From Halictus rubicundus (Eukaryota; Arthropoda; Insecta; Hymenoptera; Halictidae): DNA of 64,000 nucleotides. Under the pieces are notes generated by a model that saw only the letters and a list, made by a program, of their open reading frames with translations, did no database searches and was not told where the DNA came from. Of this stretch, positions 22,201 through 33,252 are shown piece after piece. Position numbers and translations under genes: made by a program. The stretch spans positions 19,962,720-20,026,719 of the forward strand of contig NC_135151.1 in the NCBI RefSeq assembly GCF_050948215.1, written 5' to 3'. Each line of letters begins with the position of its first letter. Position 1 is the first letter of the stretch.

Positions 22201-23101
22201 ATTTTAAGCGTGTTGTGATACTGAAGCTTTACAATTGCGAAGGAAACTTCTGAATTATCAATTTTTTAAAATATTAATCACCGTGCAAATATATTCGATG
22301 TAAAAGTAAAATCAGTTCGGAAATTCTGACACGCCCACCCAGAAAATCATAATAAATAAATTATAATATTTGGAAGAGTGGGCGAGAAAGAAATGCATCC
22401 CAAAAATCTCTTAACTTCCAACGAGCCACGTCTTTACGCGAATAATAAAAATATTCTTTCTTGTTTAAAGTTTCTCAAATTGATTTATTTTTTTTTTTTT
22501 TTGGGCCAAGTGTTCCACTGTGCAACGGACGAAACGTCTCGCGCGCAAACCGCGCCGCGTTCTTGTTCCGTGGATAAGCGATCGATGGATTCGCGAAGAT
22601 GCAACCGGGTAGTAAATCCGCGCGGCTAAATTGCTAACTAGCCCCAGCGCCATTTAAATGTACGACGTCCCGGCCAATCGGTATCTCACTCGGAGCGCAT
22701 AAACTTTATACTTCATTCGCCTCCTCCTTTCTCCTGTCCCCTCCCCCCGACGACGACTTTTATAATTTTAGCCAGCTCTTAGACGGCTGAGAGACTCGTA
22801 TCAGCCGCGCTGTCCGGTCTAAAGCAAAGTCTTGTAAACGGTCGGTGCACTTGATACAGAGTTGCCTGGTCGAGTGCATTTTCCACCGATGCAAATCACG
22901 ATAGTAACGCCTACGGTCCGGAACCGTGTATACGGAACCTGGAAATATTCCATGGCGTCGCGTAGCCATATATATTCTCCTCCCGAGCGTTCTGTCTACC
23001 TCTTCAGCCAGCCACGAACGATACCGTGAAAGACTGTCGTTTGGTTTATTCGTTGCGTGTTCTTTTTTTCTCTTCGAAGTTTACTACGCTCTTCGCTAAA
23101 T
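22201..23101. other. Unique sequence
   Basis: Nothing recognised apart from a T15 run at 22487-22501. Confidence 0.4.
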
Positions 23102-23756
23102 TTAACACCAAACCTACACTTCCTACACCGACACTTCTTGTACACCTGTTCCTATCGTGCGTGGTCAAAATGACCGGTCCTTGAAAAAAGTGATTGTTAA
23201 TACATTGAACGTAGATAATAGTCAATTCGTTGCTGAACGAATTAGTAGACGAACAACTTCCATAACATGATGATACAAAGTAGGAAAATACTCGCGAAAC
23301 ATACAACGACGCCATCCTTCGGCAACAGGCAAGACTATACAGGACGTCCGACGTGTGTAAACACGCAGTGGACACATCATGTAATCGTCTAACCCGAGAT
23401 CATTCGTTCATGAGCCTATGTATCGCAAACACGTTGTATATAGCTGTATCACAGAATTAAACTTGTTTCAACAAGCTGTATCACAGAGTTAAAGTTATTT
23501 CAACAAAATTTCTTTTTATATAATTGCAATTGTATAAAAAATACTGCGACGCTCTCTCCTCGATTTACAAAATTGTACTGTGTTGTCCACCTTTGCCGAT
23601 GTATTTGCCATGAAACGCCATATTCGCCAATAAGGAGTTGCACATGCCACAATTGGGAATAGCCTTTCTTTTATACTGATTGTTTAGGTTTAGAAGAGTA
23701 AATACCATATTATCCCGTGCGCTCAATTTGACCGGCCGCGGTAGGTTTAGCGTTAA
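23102..23756. mobile_element. TTAA element with GGTCAAAATGACCGGT motif, 655 bp
   Basis: TTAA-CACCAAACCTAC left, GTAGGTTTAGCG-TTAA right, with CGGTCAAAATGACCGG-like sequence just inside the left end (23160-23178) and CAATTTGACCGGCCGCGG inside the right. A short direct repeat (AGCTGTATCACAGAnTTAAA, twice at 23440-23500) lies within. Long enough to be a deletion derivative of a larger piggyBac-like element, but no transposase motif is visible. Confidence 0.65.
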
Positions 23757-24014
23757 AGGATAGTTTACCGTCGCTGTGGAACCGATTAAAACTGCGGATA
23801 CTGCTAATCGTTTCCTTTACGGTCGTCTCGCTGCGAGGCGTACGTATGATGGAGTTTTAGCGCTTACTGTTCCTGCGAATTTTATTTCACTCGGATCGCC
23901 TTTGTACACACCGGAACAAAAATATGGCACACACTAATAATTATTTCATTTATCTTTATGGAGTAATGTGGATTTAATTTCGTTTGGCTTTTTATCGAAT
24001 AAGGCATAGCTTTA

Positions 24015-24358
24015 TTGACACTAGGGTTACGGGACCCGTGAAAATAACGGGTTCTAATATATGTAAGTTAAAATTATTAAGATTCTAAGAATGTGTACAT
24101 GAGAAATTATTTTGCAAATTTATTTCTTCGGATATATATTATTTTAAAAATATTGTTAAGAATGTGGGTAGCACGTTCTCGTTATTTCATCAGTGAGCAG
24201 GATGTAAGGACCGCCGGAGACTCGTTCATTAATCGTTAAAAAAAAAAATTTGCTGAAGTTGCTGGACATCATTTTGGGTACTTGTTCAAATAAAATATCA
24301 CTCACAAATCCTTCTACCATAGTTCTTCCACTATTTCCCATCAACTGCCTAGTGTTAA
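24015..24358. mobile_element. TTAA MITE, family CACTAGGTTTACGG (copy 3)
   Basis: Left TTGA-CACTAGGGTTACGGGACCCG (first TTAA mutated), right CTGCCTAGTG-TTAA. The interior matches the family to about 24185 and then carries about 130 bp of extra sequence with an A11 run, absent from copies 1, 2 and 4. Confidence 0.75.
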
Positions 24359-26297
24359 TGAATTTTTCGTACTCAAGGTCATGCGAAGGTCATGGTATTA
24401 TAAGCGGTTGGCTGTAACTTGATCTCGGCTATCGTGCCGCGATGGTGAGGATATATAGTTCCGCTTACAAAGAAAACTCCGACGACCTTGAAATCTCGGA
24501 AAATTTGTAAAAATCTCTGAATTTTTGAAATTCTCTTGACTGCGCGTTTATTTCGCATTCCCTCGCGAAATCAATTCTCTTTGTCGTGTCATGCTCTCCG
24601 TGAGACACTCTGTGAAACGCTATCCTGCGACGGAAGAATTTCACTTCCGGTTCCCGAACTTTGCTTCGAGCGAGCACCACCGGCATTACGATGTTCCGCG
24701 TGATCAGCGTTCACCCTAAATACCAGAAAAATTTTTCTGGAAAATTTCCCTGCGAGTGGAACGAACGGCAGGGATCGCAAACGAGAAGGGTCGCGAGAAA
24801 AAAACCGAGGGCAGACATCATCGCGCGTGGGTCGCTCGAAGGAGTTCCGGTTCGAAACGAGCGGGCCCCGTCTTGCGATTGGGGGATCGCGGCGGTTGAT
24901 AATTGGACACGTGTTTCGTCTGGTGGCGACCGCAGGTGAAGTGGTTCTTGATCGGGCGCGTGCGCTAATTGGGAGTGCAATTAAAAACGGCGGCCCTGTG
25001 TCCCCAAGGACGGGACGTGAGGGGGGGGGGGAGAAGAGGGGCGGTGTGTAGAAGTCGACAATCCGCGCGCGACCCGGCTCGGTGTGACGTGATCAAAACA
25101 AAGTGCGGCCTCGTACGAGTCGCGACACAAGGGAGTAACCAAGGGGCGTAGATAGCGGCGGCAGAGGGGCGGGAGGGAGGGGGGCTGAAACAAAACCAAC
25201 GGGAATAAAATAGAAAGACGAAGCACGTTAATTGACTGGGCTGACACGGGACCGGAAAACAAAACGCGTCGACGCGCCGAATGCGTCGATGCTGACACCC
25301 CGCGTGTCTAGCGCACTCTCGAGTGCGTTGCCGTTTGAATACTGATTTTCATTTTTTTTTTCTCCCCGCCGCGCCGGCCAACCGGCACCTACGCGCGCGC
25401 ACACAAGCGCGCGTGACTTGTTTCGGTGAAAAATAAACAGCAGAAAAAAACACAACAACGACTGCGGGGAAAAAACGCGGGAGACAAAAACAGAAGAGAG
25501 ATGAATCGCGTCCGCTGCGAGTCAACCCCGTCGCGTGTCCGTGCCCGAAATGGGGATTAAATAGCCCGCCATTGGATCGGCCATTGGAAAAATGAGTACG
25601 TGGGAAATATTGTAATTCCCGTTCGATCGAATCGTCGCAGCCGGATATTAAATGTATCGGAGATTAATTTCATCGGGCCCCGACGAATTCTATTAAGAAT
25701 CGGCGGATCGAATGTTCATCGGACGCGGTTTGTATATTTTTTAGTTGCAAATTCGGACGTCGCCGACAAATTTTTGACGGTGAACCCCGACGAACAAGGT
25801 GGCGCCGCGACGCCTATTAATCGCCGGTTTTTTTTTTTACCGGTGTAACGTCGAATTGATGGCCGCCGCCCGTCAAAGTGAACAAAATGTCGCGGTGTAC
25901 TCGTCGATAATTTATTTACACCCGCGGTGTTTTCCACTCGATAGGACCCGAATGAACGCGAAACCCTGACAGTTCGTTACCTCACGGCGGAGCCGTTCGC
26001 CGCCGATAGCCGTCGATACGTTTATGTTTATTGCGTTATTTACCGACGCGGGCCCCCCGGTCGCAGTTGGCGGGAAAATATGTTTCGCATCGTCATTATA
26101 TCGAGAGAAACATTAAACGTTGAATGGAAATCTGATTTCATCCGGGTGAGAGCGACCGAAAAAAAAAACGCAAACAAACCGAACGAAGGAAAAACGTTTC
26201 ACCGGGATAAAATTGAGGCCAGAACATCTCTCTGATAGCGTACACCTATTTCGTTGTAAAAACAAAACAATGACCCGCGTTCGATCCATTAATTCTA
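24359..26297. other. Unique sequence, CpG-rich
   Basis: TCAAGGTCATGCGAAGGTCAT at 24373-24395 looks like the inner part of an IS630-type terminus. 24600-26000 is CpG-rich with a poly-G run at 25021-25031. No gene recognised. Confidence 0.4.
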
Positions 26298-26510
26298 CAG
26301 GGTGTTTCGGAAATGGTGGGCGAAACTTCAGGAGTGGATGTCCTAATGCTTCGAGAAGACAAAAAAGTTGTATAAACATTGGTCCGGAAATGATTAGGTT
26401 TCGGGCCACAATTCTCGTCGCATGGTCTTCGAGAAAATGTTCAAGCCTCAGCTCGTCTCGTTGAGCTCCCAATACGCTCCGAAATAAAATATAAACTGTA
26501 AACAAGAATA

Positions 26511-26724
26511 CAGTGAATGCTCGATATTTGTCAACAATACGGGTCTTGCCAGAGTCATGTATCGTCCAGGAGACATACCGAGCCGTGTTATGTTTCCTCG
26601 CGACACTGTGCGTCTGAGGCCTCTCGAGCTCCGTGGCCCCCCACGGGGTACTCCCCGCGGTAGTGGGGATAGTTCCGCGACGTTTATCATCCAGGCCTTG
26701 GCGACATATATAGAGAAATCACTA
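26511..26724. mobile_element. TA MITE, family CAGTGATTTCTCGATATA (nested copy)
   Basis: TA-CAGTGAATGCTCGATATTTG on the left and ACATATATAGAGAAATCACTA-TA on the right, 214 bp. It holds the family's GC-rich core (CTCGAGCTCCGTGGCC, GCGGTAGTGGGGATAG). Inserted in the 26298-27175 element. Confidence 0.85.
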
Positions 26725-26761
26725 TAGACCGGCGATTACTTCAAAAACACTGTTGACGCCT

Positions 26762-26985
26762 TTAACACTAGGTTTACGGAGCATTAAAACTGAGTATTTT
26801 ACATTACTTTATAAAAATAAGAAGAAAGTGTCTATCCAAGTTTTCAGCCATTTTTTAAATAATATATACCTAAGGAAATAAGTTTGTTGAGTAATTCCAC
26901 GTAGATGGATCTTCACGATCTCAATAATTGTAAATTAAAAATATTAGAACCCTCCATTTTGACGGGTCCCGTAAACCCGTGTTAA
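26762..26985. mobile_element. TTAA MITE, family CACTAGGTTTACGG (copy 4, nested)
   Basis: TTAA-CACTAGGTTTACGGAGC to GGGTCCCGTAAACCCGTG-TTAA, 224 bp, in reverse orientation to copy 1 (its interior matches the reverse complement of 2000-2210). Both TTAA intact. Confidence 0.9.
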
Positions 26986-27175
26986 ATGGGTCTTTAAGAT
27001 GATGTAACTAGAACTAGATGATGTAACTTTTAAGATGATGTGCTAGGATGTAACAATAACTTTAATAACTAGGAAACTAATCTTTTCCGGACCTATATTG
27101 ATATAACTTTTTTGTCTTCTCTAGGCATTAGGAATTAATTCCTGAATTTTTGCCCACCATTTACGAAACGCCCTG

Positions 27176-27898
27176 TATAATTTAAATGACGCAGACCCGG
27201 AGTATTACATTTTAATTTGGCTCACGTTTGTTGTTCGTCGGTCGATACAATTGCGCGATCGTAAATTCGAGACGGTTTCACTGCGGAGAATCGCGATCGA
27301 ACCGCAACATGCATTCAGCAGGATGAACGAACTTCTGTAATATCGAGATCGCTATACAGGATGTTGCATTGCGTGTCGGAAGTGCAACAAGGGCGAATTC
27401 GACGTGCTAAAATAAGCAAAAAATGTCGGTCGTATAAACGTACACACACTGTACGATCCTGCTTTCGATTTACAGCTTATTTTATGTTGTAATCATATCT
27501 TATGTGGCTTCGAAGCGATCGACGTGGAACATCGTCTACATGCCAACCTCTCTATTCATACTGTAATACCTAATGACGATCACCAATTCGTGTGATCTCA
27601 TTGCCCCCGGGACGTGCAGAAAAACAGTAAATCAATATCCAATTTCGTTTCCCGTGTGCATTTATACGCGGAGAAGATTGTTGCAGCGCGAAATGCATTA
27701 TAATTCGAAAACACGATCGTGGACGATGTGTATTTGTATGAACTGTTTTTTTTTTGCTACTTGTTTAAATTCGCCCCTTCGCCAACTGCATTTTCCGCGT
27801 GCAATACTATACTTTGCATAATACCGTATAAAAGTTACAGTGAAAAATGTATATGCACGTTTGTCCGAATGTGTAATATGTATTATGAAATATATATA
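27176..27898. other. Unique sequence
   Basis: Nothing firmly recognised. ACAGGATGTTGCATTGCGTG at 27356-27375 resembles an isolated IS630-type terminus. Confidence 0.35.
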
Positions 27899-28112
27899 CA
27901 GGGTGGCTGTTTTATCCCAATACAGTTTTAATCTCCGTACACTGAGATCTTTTAAAAAATTAAATTGATTTTGATATTTTAACAGGTACCAAAAATTGTT
28001 TATACCACATTACATCCCCCTTCATACCAAACAACTTTTGTTGAAACATTCTTTTCGTAAGGTCATTCCCTTAAAAAATATCTCGCTGCACTGGGATAAA
28101 ACGGACACCCTG
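27899..28112. mobile_element. 214-bp TA-target MITE
   Basis: TA-CAGGGTGGCTGTTTTATCCCA on the left and TGGGATAAAACGGACACCCTG-TA on the right. AT-rich interior, non-coding. The TA duplication and CAGGGTG start indicate a Tc1/IS630-type mobiliser. Confidence 0.9.
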
Positions 28113-30144
28113 TATATATAACACGCGAATTTAACAAATTTAATCTACGCATTTAATGGAAGCAAAGCGAATAAATTTACTAAATTGATCACGTATCGAT
28201 GCTAAAATAAAATGTATAGAAGATTCTTAATTCATTAAATTCGGGCATTGTGTACTAAAAATAAAATTAAAAATAAAGGGAGATGATAAAAAAAAGGGAG
28301 TATTCTAAAACTTTAGGTGCAAATTTAATTCTGGATGAATGTGTAGAATTCCTACTTCCTCGATTATTTCGAGTGACATGCATTGCCAGATATTGCAAAG
28401 TCAAAAAATTAGTAACCATCATAAAAATAGTAAAACATTTTCTTCTACCATTATTTCCGAATATTCTACGAACACCCTGTACGCTGTGCAAACTCCGATT
28501 TGCAACGCACCATGTTAGTTTATGGTTTATGGTTTATTCTTTTCTTTATATACATAAAGATGGCGTTGAAGAGCCTGAACTCTATCTGCCCAATACAAAA
28601 ACAGTCCTCATGTAGTATTGTTGATCTACATCTAATTACTTATATACTATATATGAAAATATCTGTAATTCTATATATAATAAATTCGTTTCGCCTTACT
28701 TTGTCTATTATATAATCAATAATCAACACTTATAAACTGGGTATTACACCATGTTAGTAGTATTTCATTTTTTTTTTTTTTCAAGATCGTAGCAGTGTGA
28801 CACAGTCAGCGTTTGTTATTTTCCGCGTTGGTCGTGCGCCATAACAAAGTGGATGAAAAAAGTCTTCCAATTCCGTAACGAACAGGATAACAAACAAGAA
28901 ACTTGGCGTTTGGTTTTTGGGGTCCAACGTTCAAGCGGGAAGGATTGTTCTGCCAATTGCAGCCACAAAGGAAGCCAGGAATCGAAGCGCGCAGGGAAAT
29001 TAATTGATTCGACAACGCTCGCTATTGATCGAGCGACGTGTACAAATGAAAAAAGTTCGCAGCAATGATAAACTGAATGAATGAAAGTATCGCCGGTAAA
29101 TTACAGCTATCGAGATCCCCCGATGGACCTCGTTTCTGCCCATTCAGAAACGCATTTATCTCGGCAAAAGAGCTCTCCCCCGGCTCGCTGTTCGAAGAAC
29201 TGCGAGAGAGAGAGAGATATCGATCTCTTTGATAATATAGATTTATACATAATAAACAATTTGCAAATGCGCCTAGCGTCGAGCGTGCCGCATCGCCGGC
29301 CATTATTCGCGCGTAATTGATTCTGCCGGTGACGCCCGGCGAACGAATCGTCCCGGCGCTGTTTTATTCTCGGTTACAAACCCCGCCGACAAAACCCACT
29401 GTGTTTTACATAATTGCCGTGAAAATTACGCACACGATTTCCGCCTACTATTTCTGACCTTTATTAATTCGCTGCGGCCGGCCGGCCGGCCCGCTAACTG
29501 AATCCGCTCAACGGACAGCGGACGCGCGCGACCTGCTGGCATATTAATATTTCAGCAATTAATTCGACGAATACGTGATAACGTCTGCTGTCAACCGGCG
29601 CCGGAGAGAAAGTTCGCATAGATCGCGCGGAGGCTGCGATTAGGTTCGCGGTCTTCCGTCGACGCGAATTCGATTACGGCAAGGATGAGAACTCCTGACA
29701 ACGGCTAACTGCTGACAAACTGTTCAAAAAATTTCGCACGCCGAAAATATTCGCATAAAAATTGTATTTATTATTATTATTTCAGCACCGCCGAAAATGA
29801 GAAAACCAGTTGATGAAGCTTAAAATATAAAACTGAATATCTTTTTCCATTTTGGCATTATAATAAAAATAAATGGAATACGCAGAGTACAATAAAAATA
29901 TCTTTGACACACCGGTGGAGTGTGAAAATTGGTACATTATAAACTGTTAATTACACCCCGCGACAAACCTAGAAGACATAGGGAAATGGATGAAATGTGT
30001 ACTCTAGTAAGAATGTCCTCGTCCTTGATTTCTAATGTTATTGTTTAGATCGTGTAGTAACATCTTGAGCATAAGGGGAATTAATGAAAAGTGTATTCTA
30101 GTAAGACTTTCTTTATTACCTTTAATGGCAGGTTTTCTAATGAA
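28113..30144. other. AT-rich then GC-rich unique sequence
   Basis: 28260-28482 ends in CTACGAACACCCTGTA, an isolated IS630-type end. 28840-29700 is CpG-richer. No gene recognised; a GGCCGGCCGGCCGG run lies at 29479-29492. Confidence 0.4.
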
Positions 30145-30702
30145 GGCAATGTATTTCTTAAGAACGTATCTTTTTGGCTACTAAAAGTGCCGTCAAATAA
30201 GTACTAATGTGTATTGACTCAGCAACGGTAAGTTTTAAGACAAATACACTTTAGTACTTTTATGCTGAGAATGCGCCAATCTATCGAAAAGTGACCTCTA
30301 TATCTTCTCTACGCCTCCACTTGCAAGAATATCATTTATTATGCAGTTTCTTAACCCTTTGAGCGCTATGAACGCATATATGGGTTCCCACACAGCCATT
30401 CAATTTGGGCCATTAATTTTGTTTATATTCTTCATGTTATTATTGCTCAGCGAACTAAATGGTTCTGTTAAGGTTTTTGCGGTCAGATTATTTCAGCTAC
30501 AATCGACATATTTCGCAATGAAATTTTAATCAGCCCAGCATGCGCTTCTGTCGTAACAAGTAGGCGGTCCACAGCACACGCTTAACTTCGCACAACTCAG
30601 CGCTCAAAGGGTTAAACCCTACAACTTCTGTAAGTAACATTTTCTCGTACTGTTTGAGATAACCAGGATATTCAAGTTAACAGAGCTCGTGGGACACACT
30701 GT
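30145..30702. mobile_element. IS630/Tc1-like terminal region (DUF4817 family), split by a TTAA MITE
   Basis: Matches the terminal part of the family: CTTAAGAACGTATC near 30160, CAGCAACGGTAAGTTTTAAG at 30220-30240, CTCTACGCCTCCACTTGCAA at 30307-30330. After the inserted MITE it continues CTACAACTTCTGTAAGTAAC to the outer end GTGGGACACACTG-TA at 30702. No transposase left. A partial MITE end (TATATAGAGAAATCACTG) follows immediately. Confidence 0.8.
30351..30615. mobile_element. TTAA MITE, family CCCTTTGAGCGC
   Basis: TTAA-CCCTTTGAGCGC left, GCGCTCAAAGGG-TTAA right, 265 bp. Inserted in the IS630-like terminal repeat: related copies at 4998-5020 (reverse strand) and 44990-45010 read through the same GTTTC-TTAA site uninterrupted. 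Confidence 0.92.
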
Positions 30703-30721
30703 ATATAGAGAAATCACTGTA

Positions 30722-31833
30722 CTCACTTTTCTTATAGTTCTGTCGCGGGGTGTACATCGGGCCGCGGAACTTTCGCAACCTACTTACCATGATCGTGTAA
30801 ACCCGATTGCGACAAACTCGTTCAACAGCAACTCGAAGGAGACATTGTCAAACGGAGAGGTTGTCGATATGAATCGTCGATTCCTTTCAATCGACTGGCG
30901 AATGGCTAACGGTATGAATGAAATGGTAAGCTACCGCGACGAGATATTGTTGTGTGCCGACAGGAATTCCGGGATTAAAGGGAGCCCAGGCGTTCCCGTG
31001 GAACTGGGGAACAAAGAAAGTGATAGCATATGCCAGCAGTTAATGAAGTTGTCCGGAGGAGTTGGGCGAACCACTCGATAGTTAAGACCCTTAAGAGCAA
31101 CTATTTATGTTGAAGTTTGCACATTAATTCGGCTGTTGACCTAAGCTCCCCGAAGTTTCTCTGCTTGGAAGACATCCCTCAAAGTAACCGTTCGAATTTC
31201 CTTGGGAGGGGGGGGGGGGGGGAGAGGAAGCTGCCTGTGTCACACCACCATGTAAAAGGCTTTCATTACGCAAGCACTTTAGCGGAAGTTCTGCTGGATC
31301 GGCGGGACAACGGCGAAGAAACGCGCTCGCGAGGATTTCGGTGACCTGGCGAAATAATGTTAAGCTGCGGCCAGGGACCCCGGAGGGATCATTATGCCAG
31401 GATACGGTGCCAGCTGACGTTGAAGGATCGTCTCCGCTGATTGCTCGGTTCGAGAGCAACGCCTTTCCAACGGCGAAACTTTGTAATTCTGATGTGTATT
31501 GATTGGTAATATTTTCTACGCCACTACGAATTAATAACGTCGACGCTGCTTCGCACGATCTGCGAACGAAGGTCGCGGAGGGCACACGATGCATTCTCCT
31601 GCGCAAACATCCGAGAACTTTCGACTCGAAGGAACGTCGCGAATTAGTTAAAGTTTCAAGGGTACCCAGAATAAGAGACCTAACACTCGGCGGGGAAGCC
31701 CTTGCAGCGAGACCCACGTCAAACATTATAATTTAAAATTCTACGATCTATATTTTAAAGGGAAAAGTTTCCAAGAAAATCTCTGCAGGCGCGTTGATTA
31801 ATTTATATAATTTGAAAATTATTTGAGTCATTT
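30722..31833. other. Unique sequence with a poly-G run
   Basis: No gene recognised. A G16 run at 31207-31222 and CpG-rich surroundings create a 200-codon minus-strand open frame (31124-31726) that has a proline run from the poly-G and no domain. Confidence 0.4.
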
Positions 31834-32290
31834 ATACACAGGGCGTTCCACATAAATGGGAACACCTAAATATCTTTCGTATTTACAGTCCTCTCAGAAA
31901 ACTTCAGAGGACAAAGTGACACTATTGCAGGGGGTAATTATAATGGTGAAGAAAAAAATTTTTTATGTCGTGTTTTTTCATGAAATTTCAAGGTCACCGA
32001 TGGTTTTTTTTAATGGAATAGTATATTTTTTGACGATAGCATGATAGACAATAAAAAACTGAATTTAGTGGATACCACCTTTTTGACCTTGAAATGACCT
32101 TGAGCAAGAATAATCATGTTGAAGCGGATGAAATGTGGAAGTTTAAAACTTACGTGTTTCAGCAAAGATTGCGCGTTGTTTGCGTCGGGTTGACCTTTAC
32201 ATATCATAATAAATGTTCGAAATGTTGACCATCCTCATTTATGCAATATTGCAATCTTTTAATAAATGATCTGTAGGCATTGTCGATTTA
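31834..32290 (-). mobile_element. IS630/Tc1-like 3' end with transposase C-terminus
   Basis: Outer end CACAGGGCGTTCCACATAAAT near 31838, followed by CAAGGTCACC and GACCTTGAAATGACCTTGAG blocks. On the minus strand 32275-32204 encodes YRSFIKRLQYCINEDGQHFE, then HLL and a stop. This is the characteristic C-terminus (GGHFEHLL-like) of Tc1/IS630 insect transposases. So the last ~25 codons, 3' UTR and terminal repeat survive. Confidence 0.65.
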
Positions 32291-32639
32291 CCCTGTATTT
32301 TGAACATTATTTTTGGTGCGCAGATATGAGGGTCATTCTGTTTTGAATAATTACGAAATCAAAAACTCGAAACCGGTTATTTGACCTGCAGTGGTAGGTT
32401 CAGTACTTACCGAGATATTTTCGAGATAATTCGCCGTAAACTAAGCGCAGTTTCGTTTATGACGGCACGTTATGTTTCCGAGTATAGTTTTTGATAGATT
32501 TTAGATATTATCGACATGAGGCACCTTACTATCTCGTAATCGGTTCAGTCTCCCAAGCTCGGTGAACAGTAAAAGTTGTATATTGTGGAAGTTATTGCGA
32601 AAGATATTGCGGGCTACTTTTATGACCTTGTTTAGTAAC

Positions 32640-33245
32640 AGTTCCAAATACGATATAATCATCGTTTACGGTGCATGCGATGACAATGCCGCGAGAACTG
32701 AAATATTATATGTCAAACTAAATATCCCGGTTCAAGTCGGTCGTCGCATTCTACTCTTTGAGATTCGGTAAAATGACGGAAGAGTATGTGTCCTTCGCCG
32801 TGCGAAAGCTTAATAAAATTGTAGAAAACGACGAATACTCCACTTTTGTTTTTGCACGGTACTCGGAAAATATCACATAATGTGAAACACAAAATCTCAG
32901 TTTCACAAATACATCCATAACTTCGCAAATGCATCCCGTATACAATGTTGCGAATGGTCACTGAATCGGATGCAAAATACAAATGGCACATTTGTAAAAT
33001 TCATTTCATGAACTGTAGAAGCTATAATTAACAGATCGCAGGGAAGTAAATTTTGAAAATATGCACTACTGGGCACAACACGATCCTCGTTGCCTTCATG
33101 AAATCGACCGTCAACACCGGCGGAATGTCAATATTTGGTGCGACATAATTAGTGAGCAGATTATTGGACCGTATTTCATTAATGGGTCAAAAATACTCCA
33201 CTTTCCTGTCCGAAGTATCGCCAGCTCTATTAGGAGACAAAATCA
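32640..33245 (+). pseudogene. DUF4817-type IS630 transposase fossil
   Basis: 32650-32770 encodes YDIIIVYGACDDNAARTEIL, then YVKLNIPVQVGRR, the N-terminal DUF4817-like helix pair. 33061-33200 encodes MHYWAQHDPRCLHEIDRQHR, then NVNIWCDIISEQIIGPYFIN, the part of the DDE domain after the first catalytic Asp. The middle is decayed and the C-terminal half is gone. It faces the opposite way to the fragment at 31834-32290, so these are two different insertions. Confidence 0.6.
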
Positions 33246-33252
33246 ATGTTAA

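Larger units (their letters stand above)
26298..27175. mobile_element. TA-target MITE with about 100-bp TIRs, carrying two nested MITEs
   Basis: TA on both sides; left CAGGGTGTTTCGGAAATGG, right CCATTTACGAAACGCCCTG. Left and right arms correspond for about 100 bp: GGTGGGCGAAA, CCTAATGC, GAGAAGACAAAAAAGTT and GGTCCGGAAA are all found inverted at 27070-27160. Inside lie a TA MITE (26511-26724) and a TTAA MITE (26762-26985). Removing both leaves about 440 bp. Confidence 0.85.

Noticed and set aside
22378..22653. Overlapping frames on both strands around a T15 run
   Set aside because: No motif; the homopolymer supplies the phenylalanine or lysine stretch.
30689..31081. 130-codon plus-strand frame
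   Set aside because: Its start lies in the terminal repeat of an IS630-like element and a MITE end; the remainder shows no known motif.
31124..31726. 200-codon minus-strand frame
   Set aside because: Its proline run comes from a poly-G tract; there is no domain, no initiation context and no splice structure worth trusting.
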